From positions 1 through 26,784 of IMG/VR virus record IMGVR_UViG_3300020442_003817: DNA of 26,784 nucleotides; one strand, 5' to 3'. A program made the position numbers and the translations under genes. Source of the DNA: a virus. A model generated the notes under the pieces. The model did not search any database. It saw only the letters and a program-made list of their open reading frames with translations, and was not told the origin of the DNA. Below, piece by piece: positions 20,722-26,784 of the stretch. The stretch's first letter is position 1; each line of letters opens with the position of its first letter.

Positions 20722-21386
20722 ATTAAATTCCTTTTTACTAATGCACGATAATTTTCTATTTTTGGTGCTTTAGGCCCGCCAAGTTTTACTTTTGGTCTGA
20801 TGTGTATAATATACGCCTCATCCACAGTTTCTTCAAATGAACTATAATTCCATTGTTGTCTATCAAAATAAATTCCTGGTTTTACTTTAAAATCTGCAAG
20901 TACTGCACAACGATGCATAATACCTTCATCATTATATGTACCATTAAATTGTATCATTTCATGTATATGTAAATGTTTACGAAATTCTTGCCTAATATCT
21001 TTTTCCAATCTGTAACACGAACCACCCCAATAAGGGTAGTCTGCATTACAAAGCAGTGGCCATTTAGCGGCAAGTTTTTTTACCAATGTTTCTTGGATAT
21101 TGTAATGACGACCCATGCCAGTTTCATCTGTAAAAATATTTGCAGTGCACCCTTTACGGACAAACATATCAATGTCCATCATAACGACCACATCGTAATC
21201 ATCAAATTCTTCACTCAGCATATGCATCTTTTGCGATTGTGTTGATACACCACGGTTAAATACAGAACCACGTAAAAGTTTATAATCGGCGCCACAAAAT
21301 TTTGCATATTTTTGTATATTGGCAGATGATAAATTTTCTAATTCGCCTAGTTCACCAGTCCAATGTTGTAATATTATTTTTTTCAT
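20718..21386 (-). CDS. Glycosyltransferase, GT-A fold, phage-type paralogue 2
   Basis: This 222-residue protein begins MKKIILQHWTGELGELENLS and has QKYAKFCGADYKLLRGS, then DYDVVVMMDIDMFVRKGCTA with DID as the DxD site, followed by NIF. GGSCYRLEKDIRQEFRKHL and AYIIHIRPKVKLGG follow. It is the shortest of the three paralogues and lacks part of the C-terminal acceptor region. It overlaps both neighbours with ATGA junctions, so the set is translated as one coupled unit. Confidence 0.75.
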   Translation of the reverse strand: MKKIILQHWTGELGELENLSSANIQKYAKFCGADYKLLRGSVFNRGVSTQSQKMHMLSEEFDDYDVVVMMDIDMFVRKGCTANIFTDETGMGRHYNIQETLVKKLAAKWPLLCNADYPYWGGSCYRLEKDIRQEFRKHLHIHEMIQFNGTYNDEGIMHRCAVLADFKVKPGIYFDRQQWNYSSFEETVDEAYIIHIRPKVKLGGPKAPKIENYRALVKRNLI

Positions 21387-22117
21387 TTTTTACTTGCAAT
21401 TAAATAATGGTCATTTGTTTTAAATGGACATTTTTCGTATTTTACATTATGTGATTCACTTAATTTATTTCGTAAGTCCTTAAAATATTTTTTATTATCC
21501 ACACCAAAAGAATCGTTGTGTTTATGTGCAATCATGATATACTTATACTGTTCATAAAATGGTTCAATTATTTGTCTATCATCTAATGGCATTTCACTAA
21601 TACTAAATGTACCAATTAAAAGACTGCAATCTGCATTTGGTAATAAATTTATTGGTCGCAAAGGTAAACATTTCCAGTCGGCATAGTCCAATGTTTCACC
21701 TAAAAAATATTTTTGAATAATATTCATAATTGGAAAATCCAAAATTATATATTTTCCATCAAATCCTGTTTGATGAAAACTATAACAAAGGTTACCATAT
21801 CCACCACCAATATCTGTAATCCAATTAAGGTCACTTGGTGTAATATCAAAAAGTTGTTTTAATTTATAAATGTAATATGCAGATTGCACTGCAGTAAGAC
21901 TATGTGTACCACTAAATTGTATACTTGGTTCTCCTGTTGATGGATCCTTTACTTTATCCAAATAATCCGTTTCTGTATTTAATTTTAAATACAAATTCAT
22001 ACCACCATGGACGGGATGTATTGTTCTGGCAATATTTTTTTGTTGTAAAAAAGAAGATTTATTTTCCACAAATTCCTTTTCAATTATATCCAACCAATCT
22101 AGCCAAGATTTACTCAT
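21383..22117 (-). CDS. Putative sugar O-methyltransferase
   Basis: The product from ATG at 22117 (AAGGA 6 bases upstream) is 244 residues. The SAM-binding loop is WITDIGGGYGNLCYSFHQTG at about residue 103-122, followed by KYIILDFPIMNIIQKYFLG, LIGTFSISEMPLD and YIMIAHKHND. The N-terminal part (GGMNLYLKLNTETDYLDKVK, then QFSGTHSLTAVQSAYYIYKL) fits the family of putative sugar O-methyltransferases found in surface glycan clusters. It is predicted to methylate a sugar in the product of this cassette. The earlier TTG at 22123 has no ribosome site. Confidence 0.7.
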   Translation of the reverse strand: MSKSWLDWLDIIEKEFVENKSSFLQQKNIARTIHPVHGGMNLYLKLNTETDYLDKVKDPSTGEPSIQFSGTHSLTAVQSAYYIYKLKQLFDITPSDLNWITDIGGGYGNLCYSFHQTGFDGKYIILDFPIMNIIQKYFLGETLDYADWKCLPLRPINLLPNADCSLLIGTFSISEMPLDDRQIIEPFYEQYKYIMIAHKHNDSFGVDNKKYFKDLRNKLSESHNVKYEKCPFKTNDHYLIASKK

Positions 22118-22713
22118 AAACAATCCTTTCTGGCAAAAACATAATCGTGTTGTATTATTAACTTACCATCTCTTTTGTGATCACGTTCCTTCCATTTATG
22201 TGTAAAACCGTACGACTCTAAAAAATCCAAATATTCTTGTTGTGTTGGTGAACCTTTATTAAATTCAATACCAACTGCTGGTATTTCACAATGGATTACC
22301 TTACAGTGATTCATGATTTCATCACAGCCAGTTAATATATCTAACTCGGCACCTTGTACATCAATCTTAATAAGATCGGGCAATGGGATATTATTTTCCT
22401 GGATATAGGAATCCAATCTTTTTGTTGGTAATATTGTTGTTTTATAATTTGATTTTAAAAACTCGTCTGTTTCACGATAGTATGTATCACCGGTTCCACC
22501 ATCATGGTAAAACGTAACAGTTGCATCATCCGTGTGTGATAATACCACATTGTGCCAGTTACCAGAACCTATTTTACCTGGACTGGCCTCGAATTGATAA
22601 AATATTGTATTAGGTAAATAATGTTTCATACGTTCAACAAATTGGCCTTTATGTGCACCAATATCATAGGCAACATTAATTTTATAATCTGCAATTACCC
22701 TGTCAAGCATCAT
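22114..22713 (-). CDS. FkbM-family methyltransferase
   Basis: The product from ATG at 22713 is about 199 residues (22710 is equally possible). VAYDIGAHKGQFVERMKHYL is the SAM loop, and LIKIDVQGAELDILTGCDEI is the highly typical FkbM acidic motif, followed by VIHCEIP. FkbM enzymes O-methylate polyketides or sugars and are frequent in surface polysaccharide clusters and in marine phage genomes. The GTG further upstream (22725) is not favoured because the AAAGG ribosome site lies between it and the ATG. Confidence 0.9.
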   Translation of the reverse strand: MMLDRVIADYKINVAYDIGAHKGQFVERMKHYLPNTIFYQFEASPGKIGSGNWHNVVLSHTDDATVTFYHDGGTGDTYYRETDEFLKSNYKTTILPTKRLDSYIQENNIPLPDLIKIDVQGAELDILTGCDEIMNHCKVIHCEIPAVGIEFNKGSPTQQEYLDFLESYGFTHKWKERDHKRDGKLIIQHDYVFARKDCL

Positions 22714-22996
22714 AAAACCTTTCACCCAAATCTTCAGGTGTACCTTTCCAGTTTTTATCCTTTTTTGTTAACTGTTCCATTGCACGGTATGTAGGTATTT
22801 TATCTATAGGGCAAATTAAAGTTGGACCTTTTCCACTTACCGGTTGATTTACATTTAAATTTTTAATATCTTTTGGATATATAAAATCGCTGGATGCCTT
22901 TACAAAAAATTTTACCTCTTGATGTTTACAGATAAGTGGTAACCAATACCAATGAAATTTTTTCTGATTACCTTTGTATTCTGTAATAATTACCAT
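22703..22996 (-). CDS. Small hypothetical protein in the glycan cassette
   Basis: This 97-residue protein begins MVIITEYKGNQKKFHWYWLP, then LICKHQEVKFFVKASSDFIY and ends with TKKDKNWKGTPEDLGERFYD. It is basic, with many aromatic residues near the N-terminus, and probably alpha/beta. No known domain was recognised. It overlaps the methyltransferase upstream by seven bases and the FkbM gene downstream by about eleven, so it is translated with them. GAGG lies about 10 bases before ATG. It might be a fragment or accessory subunit, but I cannot support that. Confidence 0.65.
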   Translation of the reverse strand: MVIITEYKGNQKKFHWYWLPLICKHQEVKFFVKASSDFIYPKDIKNLNVNQPVSGKGPTLICPIDKIPTYRAMEQLTKKDKNWKGTPEDLGERFYDA

Positions 22997-23595
22997 GGTT
23001 TTTGTGCCTCTACAACTCCAGAATGTAATGCACGAATTACACCGGCCGTATCAATATTATTAAATTCTGCCCTACTACTTTTCATATAATTACACTCCTT
23101 AACACTTATAAAACCAATATCCTTGAGTGTTTCTATCATTTCTTTTTTTGGCCAAATATATAAGTGTTCACCATTCTGATATAATAAACCGAGCGCACAT
23201 TGTTCCCTTTTACTTCTATGACCATTACCTGGTGCAGCAAACTTATGTTTTACAACATAAAAGGCGTGATAATGTTCAACAAAGTTTTTTTCTTGCTCAT
23301 TTAATTCCTCATCACTTACCAATTTTTCTACAAATTCATATGGTGGCCAAACGGTACGGATAATACCACCTGGTTTTAATATTCGTAATGCTTCTTTAAA
23401 AAAATTAATTCCTTGATATTTGTGCATGTGTTCAATAAAATGTTCTGAGTAAATACCGTCAAACTGATTATCACTATATGGTGTTGGTAAATTTGTAAGA
23501 TCAAGATTATCCACACCGGCTCTTTTTTGTAGATTTACAACTGTCCAGTTTAAACCTCTAGGTTTATCTGCAGCAATTTCTAGGAATTGTCCCAT
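22990..23595 (-). CDS. SAM methyltransferase-like protein missing the usual glycine loop
   Basis: This 201-residue protein contains the second half of a class I methyltransferase: FDGIYSEHFIEHMHKYQGIN, then FFKEALRILKPGGIIRTVWP (motifs II to IV). The N-terminus (MGQFLEIAADKPRGLNWTVV) replaces the normal GCGxG loop with a variant lacking Gly-x-Gly. Such short versions are common in phage and glycan clusters, so it may be active, with altered SAM binding, or it may be a structural partner. Start is supported by GGAG 8 bases upstream. It overlaps the upstream glycosyltransferase by 16 bases. Confidence 0.7.
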   Translation of the reverse strand: MGQFLEIAADKPRGLNWTVVNLQKRAGVDNLDLTNLPTPYSDNQFDGIYSEHFIEHMHKYQGINFFKEALRILKPGGIIRTVWPPYEFVEKLVSDEELNEQEKNFVEHYHAFYVVKHKFAAPGNGHRSKREQCALGLLYQNGEHLYIWPKKEMIETLKDIGFISVKECNYMKSSRAEFNNIDTAGVIRALHSGVVEAQKPW

Positions 23596-24344
23596 ACACT
23601 TAACTCCGTTTTTTCAAGTTGCGGCATATTAAATTTTGTTCTTGCAAGAAAGTGATTAATTTTACCGTCCGGTTTACCTTGCCATTGATATGGCATTCTA
23701 TTCCACATGGTATCTAATTCTGTTACATTAAATACACTTTGTGATAATTGCAAATTAATATACATCTGCTCTGTATATCTGGTATGCATTACATAATTAT
23801 CTATGCACGTGAAATGTTTACGAGCTTTTTGTCTACCCTCTTTTGACCATAGTTGTAATCCACCATTTAAATATCTAAATCGTTCATTTGGATATAAAAC
23901 TGATTTTGGAAACATCCATTCTTTTCCAAAAAGATGTTTACCATAAGCAATAATTCCTCTTTTGTATAAAGGTACATCCATTACGTTACGCATCCATCCG
24001 GCTGGGCCGCCGGTATGTACACCCAGTTCATGCACCATTGCAACATCAACAAAATTAGTATTAAATATATTTTCCCTTGTTGATATAAGCATGTCAAGAT
24101 CAATGGATAGAATGTGATCGTATTCATCCCATTTGTCGTCAAATATAATTTTTGTGGAATCTAGTCTTGGATCAATGTGTTCAAAATATCTGTCGTGGTC
24201 TAGAATATATTCAGCGCCACATATTTTTGCATATGCTTGGGCAGAGCGGCTACCAGCGTGTGCCCACTCTGGCATTTTAATTCCACCCATATCCTTATCA
24301 TTCATTTCATACGGTATATAATATTGAAATACTAAATTTTTCAT
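23580..24344 (-). CDS. Glycosyltransferase, GT-A fold, phage-type paralogue 3
   Basis: This 254-residue protein has SAQAYAKICGAEYILDHDRY and DEYDHILSIDLDMLISTREN with DLD as the DxD site, followed by NIF, matching the two paralogues at 19909 and 20718. FRYLNGGLQLWSKEGRQKAR is the acceptor-side motif and is longer than in paralogue 2. It is the first glycan gene in the transcription direction. A weak purine-rich site (AGAG) precedes the ATG. Eight bases separate it from the preceding small gene. Confidence 0.75.
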   Translation of the reverse strand: MKNLVFQYYIPYEMNDKDMGGIKMPEWAHAGSRSAQAYAKICGAEYILDHDRYFEHIDPRLDSTKIIFDDKWDEYDHILSIDLDMLISTRENIFNTNFVDVAMVHELGVHTGGPAGWMRNVMDVPLYKRGIIAYGKHLFGKEWMFPKSVLYPNERFRYLNGGLQLWSKEGRQKARKHFTCIDNYVMHTRYTEQMYINLQLSQSVFNVTELDTMWNRMPYQWQGKPDGKINHFLARTKFNMPQLEKTELSVWDNS

Positions 24345-24352
24345 TATAATCT

Positions 24353-24550
24353 CTAATAACGAAGTAGATAGTCCCAGTGTCCTTCTACTCTAACGCAAAC
24401 CCAATCTCGTTTCATTGTATCAAAATCATATTTAAATTCTTGTTCTGTCTTTGCAACATAACATTTGTTTAATCCATTGTATATATCAATTTGTTTTGCA
24501 ACTGGTTCACCATTTGTAATAGTGACCATCACTAACATCCATTTAACCAT
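24353..24550 (-). CDS. Small hypothetical protein, possibly exported
   Basis: This 65-residue protein starts MVKWMLVMVTITNGEPVAKQ, a short hydrophobic N-terminus that is weak for a signal peptide, and continues IDIYNGLNKCYVAKTEQEFK with RDWVCVRVEGHWDYLLRY at the end. Two cysteines (NKCYV, WVCVR) could pair if it is exported. The start overlaps the stop of the EF-hand gene by one base (TAATG), so it is translated by coupling. It resembles small phage proteins that I cannot name. Confidence 0.65.
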   Translation of the reverse strand: MVKWMLVMVTITNGEPVAKQIDIYNGLNKCYVAKTEQEFKYDFDTMKRDWVCVRVEGHWDYLLRY

Positions 24551-24897
24551 TATTTTTTAGGTGCTGGTTTTTTACCTTTCACAGCATCTGCTCCAAAAAA
24601 TGCAGCAACCAATACAGATATTGACACAAAGTATGTAGGTGCAATATCACTAATTAGTTGTGCGGCTTTATCTTGTCCAAGTATTGTTGTAATAAGAATA
24701 ATTGCTGGATAAAGCAACATACCAAATAATGCAAACCAAGTCATTTTTCTCATAGCATCACGTTGCGCATCTGCATCTTCAAGTTCTTTACGCCTGAATT
24801 CCAAATGCATCTCCAATTCTTCACTCGATATATGTCCATCACCATTTGTATCTACTCCTGGTAATGCATCAGGATCTATCGTAGTTTTTTCTGCCAT
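24550..24897 (-). CDS. EF-hand membrane protein, holin-like size and topology
   Basis: The product from ATG at 24897 (GGAG 7 bases upstream) is 115 residues; the longer frame to 24987 is rejected for lack of a ribosome site. Residues 16-27 (DTNGDGHISSEE) form a complete 12-residue calcium-binding EF-hand loop with all ligand positions suitable. A charged helix follows (LEFRRKELEDADAQRDAMRK), then two membrane helices at about 53-73 (TWFALFGMLLYPAIILITT) and 86-105 (APTYFVSISVLVAAFFGAD), and a basic end (KGKKPAPKK). Two helices and a basic tail resemble class II holins. An EF-hand on top is unusual. The role in lysis is inference. Confidence 0.75.
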   Translation of the reverse strand: MAEKTTIDPDALPGVDTNGDGHISSEELEMHLEFRRKELEDADAQRDAMRKMTWFALFGMLLYPAIILITTILGQDKAAQLISDIAPTYFVSISVLVAAFFGADAVKGKKPAPKK

Positions 24898-25090
24898 GTT
24901 CGTACTCCGTAATAATAGCCTCGGCAATTTCATATGCCTCTTGGTATCCATTACGAAGTGAGTTGGACTTATGTCCATCTCTAACAAACCATTTAAGAGT
25001 ATTTATATCAGAACCGGTACATTCAAGTTTAAAGTCACTTGTTGCTTCTTCAAATCGCGTCCTTAAGTTCAAAAGTTCTTGCACGTTCAA
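24869..25090 (-). CDS. Small hypothetical protein with TTG start
   Basis: This 73-residue protein probably starts at TTG (25090): GGAG lies 7 bases before it, and no in-frame ATG occurs near. The product begins MNVQELLNLRTRFEEATSDF, has LECTGSDINTLKWFVRDGHK and ends AEAIITEYEHGRKNYDRS. It is acidic and helical. The start lies 41 bases inside the end of the nucleotidase gene and its stop 29 bases inside the EF-hand gene. This depth of overlap and rare start may keep expression low. No family recognised. Confidence 0.65.
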   Translation of the reverse strand: MNVQELLNLRTRFEEATSDFKLECTGSDINTLKWFVRDGHKSNSLRNGYQEAYEIAEAIITEYEHGRKNYDRS

Positions 25091-25622
25091 CTGCTATCTC
25101 CAATTTACTAAATAATGCTAATAAATCATCTTGGTCAGTCTGGAAGACTATACCAATACCACCAGCATCTATCCATCTGCGGATATTATCTGGACGATCA
25201 TCAACAAGTATGTTTGGTCTACGTGTTAATTTATTCCATGCATACCTGTGCTTGTTGGAGGTGAAGATCATATTTTCCACTAATGGTGGTACATAACCTT
25301 TATCCTCTAACCAACGACGTTTCCAATATGATGAGTTATTGTGATCACCACGTAACGGTGAAGAACAAATACCCCAATCACCTTTTGAAATTTGTTTTAC
25401 AAAATTTACGATTTCACAAGATAGACTAGCACCGTGATCACTTATATTACCATCCTTATCTTCTCTAAAGATAGGAAGTGTCATGAACCAATCTGTATTT
25501 TGTAGAGATGCAAATGCCGCTTCTCTATCGTTTAAGGATTTCCAATGGTCTACGCCAAATTTCTTTTTAACTGCTCCGAAGAAATCGGCAATCACGCCAT
25601 CCATATCTAAGTATATTGTCAT
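25050..25622 (-). CDS. HAD-family 5'(3')-deoxyribonucleotidase-like phosphatase
   Basis: This 190-residue protein begins MTIYLDMDGVIADFFGAVKK, the HAD DxDGV motif (Asp6 nucleophile, Asp8 acid/base). ICSSPL is the second motif and NILVDDRPDNIRRW holds the metal-binding acidic pair. The short cap and overall length match the deoxyribonucleotidase group, which removes phosphate from deoxynucleoside monophosphates and could tune the nucleotide pool during replication. It is the first gene behind the promoter at 25651 and leads the largest operon of the window. Substrate is predicted from family only. Confidence 0.8.
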   Translation of the reverse strand: MTIYLDMDGVIADFFGAVKKKFGVDHWKSLNDREAAFASLQNTDWFMTLPIFREDKDGNISDHGASLSCEIVNFVKQISKGDWGICSSPLRGDHNNSSYWKRRWLEDKGYVPPLVENMIFTSNKHRYAWNKLTRRPNILVDDRPDNIRRWIDAGGIGIVFQTDQDDLLALFSKLEIAVERARTFELKDAI

Positions 25623-25650
25623 ATTTACTCCTCTTTTTTATTATGGTACT

Positions 25651-25679
25651 ATTATATACCATTTTTCGCTGCTTGTAAA
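25651..25679 (-). promoter_or_regulatory. Sigma70-type promoter of the 25622-16539 operon, with upstream box
   Basis: Minus strand: TTTACA (25679-25674), 17 bases, TATAAT (25656-25651). TTCATTTTAGGGG directly precedes the -35 box, overlapping the tail of the nuclease gene. The leader of about 22 bases includes GAGGAG before ATG at 25622. No other recognisable promoter lies before 16538, so it may drive the whole glycan cassette. Confidence 0.8.
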
Positions 25680-25693
25680 CCCCTAAAATGAAA

Positions 25694-26368
25694 TTAATTA
25701 AAAAAAAGTTTACGGCGATCATATTCTTGTTTTGTGTCAAGGAGGAGTTGGATGTGATTATCTCTATGTTCTTTAAATACAAGAGGTTCGTTATCATCTA
25801 CATCCATAATAACTACTGTATTTGTAATTGGTCTGTTAGTGCGTTCTTCCCACATAACAGCATATCCGGCCATTTGTGCAAAATAACCTGAAATGTTTTC
25901 GTGTTTCTTTACACGTCGTGATGTTTTAAAGTCTATGATAGATGGGACACCATCAAACTCAGCAACACAATCAACTCGGCCAGCAAGACCAAGGTAAACA
26001 GAATAAAGAGGTACCTCAAGACCATATATTGTTCCAATCCTCTCATCAAGAATCGGACGTAGATTTTCGAGGCTTTGTCTAATGTGCGGTAGGAATTCAT
26101 CCGTGTCTTCATTTTTTAAATACCTTTCAACAATAGAATGTACCAGAGTACCACGGCCGCTGGCCCTTCTACCTATTTTATTTGCCTCATCATCGCCTAC
26201 ACGTTTACGCCATGCTGCAATTGCCTCTTCACTAAGAATACTTAAAACTGTTGTAATACTAGGATAACGACTACCATCAGGAGTAACATAAGTGCGGCCT
26301 GTTGGGCGTGTGTCTGCATCCAAATCATCATATCCGAGATCCACTGTCTCATGTATAAATTCCTTCAT
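25694..26368 (-). CDS. PD-(D/E)XK nuclease, MGME1/Cas4-like
   Basis: This 224-residue protein has the set of motifs of RecB-like exonucleases of this family: RGTLVHSIVERYL (His77), YGLEVPLYSVYLG (Glu118), AGRVDCVAEF (Asp133), SIIDFKTSRR (Asp146, Lys148) and the motif QMAGYAVMW (Gln165, Tyr169). The N-terminal third includes RYPSITTVLSILSEEAIAAW. Such nucleases trim single-stranded DNA ends in replication or recombination. It ends 15 bases before the -35 box of the next promoter. The start overlaps the stop of the upstream small gene (ATGA). Confidence 0.85.
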   Translation of the reverse strand: MKEFIHETVDLGYDDLDADTRPTGRTYVTPDGSRYPSITTVLSILSEEAIAAWRKRVGDDEANKIGRRASGRGTLVHSIVERYLKNEDTDEFLPHIRQSLENLRPILDERIGTIYGLEVPLYSVYLGLAGRVDCVAEFDGVPSIIDFKTSRRVKKHENISGYFAQMAGYAVMWEERTNRPITNTVVIMDVDDNEPLVFKEHRDNHIQLLLDTKQEYDRRKLFFN

Positions 26369-26598
26369 GTTTTAATTGTATTACCTTTACCAGAGCCTTT
26401 TTTAATGCGGCCAAGTAAATCCTTCCATCCATCATCAGTTTTACTATTTACGTGTGTAGCACCACCAGTTGATGAAAAATTTGGTGGTGTTATAATACGA
26501 ATGGTTTCATCGTTTAACATAGCCTTCATTTCATTGTAGCTACAATTGACGTTCCATTCTTTATTTGTATTTTTATTTTTTAGAGTGTACAATGGCAT
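26365..26598 (-). CDS. Small conserved phage protein, FmdB-like length
   Basis: The product from ATG at 26598 is 77 residues: MPLYTLKNKNTNKEWNVNCS, then EMKAMLNDETIRIITPPNFS. The MPLYTxxx...SYxEM...L pattern resembles small phage proteins with a FmdB-type beginning, but the paired CxxC zinc ligands are absent (only one cysteine), so metal binding is doubtful. The end is basic and Gly-rich (LLGRIKKGSGKGNTIKT). AGGA lies about 11 bases before this start. The longer frame to 26622 overlaps the upstream gene more deeply and is not favoured. Confidence 0.7.
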   Translation of the reverse strand: MPLYTLKNKNTNKEWNVNCSYNEMKAMLNDETIRIITPPNFSSTGGATHVNSKTDDGWKDLLGRIKKGSGKGNTIKT

Positions 26599-26743
26599 TA
26601 CGGATTTCTTCCTGAATCTCATTCACACGATGATTCATCCAACTAATTGCAGTTGAAATATGCCCTGTGTCATGAGGTTGTAAACATGATTTTGCATGTT
26701 CAATTTCTTTATATAAAAAATCCAATTGATCAAGTTTATCCAT
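26573..26743 (-). CDS. Small helical conserved protein (56 residues)
   Basis: The gene runs from ATG at 26743 to TAA at 26573. The product begins MDKLDQLDFLYKEIEHAKSC and contains DTGHISTAISWMNHRVNEIQ and EEIRNAIVHSKK. The DTGHI-TAI-xL/M-xxRV pattern resembles a small helical protein shared by marine T4-like phages. AGGTG lies 8 bases before ATG. It overlaps the next gene by 26 bases. Function unknown. Confidence 0.75.
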   Translation of the reverse strand: MDKLDQLDFLYKEIEHAKSCLQPHDTGHISTAISWMNHRVNEIQEEIRNAIVHSKK

Positions 26744-26745
26744 TA

Positions 26746-26784
26746 TCACACCTGTAATGCAACATAAATGAGTGTGCCTAATAT
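26746..26784 (-). CDS. Possible C-terminus of a gene entering from the right edge
   Basis: Twelve open codons (ILGTLIYVALQV) before TGA at 26746 look like the end of a hydrophobic protein, and the stop lies two bases before the next ATG, the usual spacing here. The fragment is too short to judge. Confidence 0.3.
   Translation of the reverse strand: MLGTLIYVALQV

Noticed and set aside
1-26784. CRISPR arrays, insertion sequences, integrase or attachment sites
   Set aside because: No spaced direct repeats, transposase-like frames or integrase motifs were seen on either strand.

Overview
The window is a 26.8 kb piece of the genome of a T4-like myophage (contractile tail). It is AT-rich, and its gene content (baseplate genes of T4 type, gp32 and gp33, many tiny conserved genes, a large glycosyltransferase block) resembles marine T4-like phages. 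The host cannot be named from the sequence. Sigma70-type promoters, a lipobox and Sec signal peptides point to a Gram-negative bacterium. No integrase, IS element, CRISPR array or convincing tRNA was found.

Layout. (1) 1-4807, minus strand: late tail and baseplate genes, read from right to left: gp48-like tube cap, gp53-like wedge, gp27-like hub, gp5-like spike with a tail-lysozyme domain, and an unfinished gene running off the left edge. (2) 4808-4860: a short divergent intergenic region with a perfect T4 late-promoter box (TATAAATA) on each strand. (3) 4861-9061, plus strand: gp4 head completion, an unnamed conserved protein, a gp54/tail-tube-like protein, a gp26-like baseplate chaperone with a probable -1 frameshift extension, and a candidate tape measure. 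(4) 9062-16538, minus strand: gp32, gp33 and six short operons of mostly very small unknown proteins, including a lipoprotein, a glycine-zipper protein, a SprT-like metallopeptidase and several single-helix membrane peptides. (5) 16539-24344, minus strand: a tightly overlapping cassette for glycan building and decoration, with six recognisable glycosyltransferases, one related unknown, a sulfotransferase and three methyltransferases. (6) 24353-26784, minus strand: an EF-hand membrane protein, a HAD nucleotidase, a PD-(D/E)XK nuclease and small proteins.

How it works together. The late structural genes leave the 4.8 kb region in both directions and build the baseplate, the tube start and the finished head. 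From 9062 rightwards every gene lies on the minus strand. Seven promoters of one design (TTTACA, exactly 17 bases, TATAAT or one mismatch) each start a separate operon, and five carry an additional conserved upstream element. The largest operon runs from the promoter near 25665 through the nucleotidase, the EF-hand protein and the whole glycan cassette to 16539, with stop and start codons overlapping almost throughout.

The most notable observations are the T-run frameshift site in the gp26-like gene directly before the tape measure candidate, the promoter family with its upstream box, the glycan/sulfate/methyl cassette, two structured RNA candidates (14562-14676 and 14848-14900), a gp32 with no cysteine, and a holin-sized membrane protein carrying a canonical calcium-binding EF-hand.
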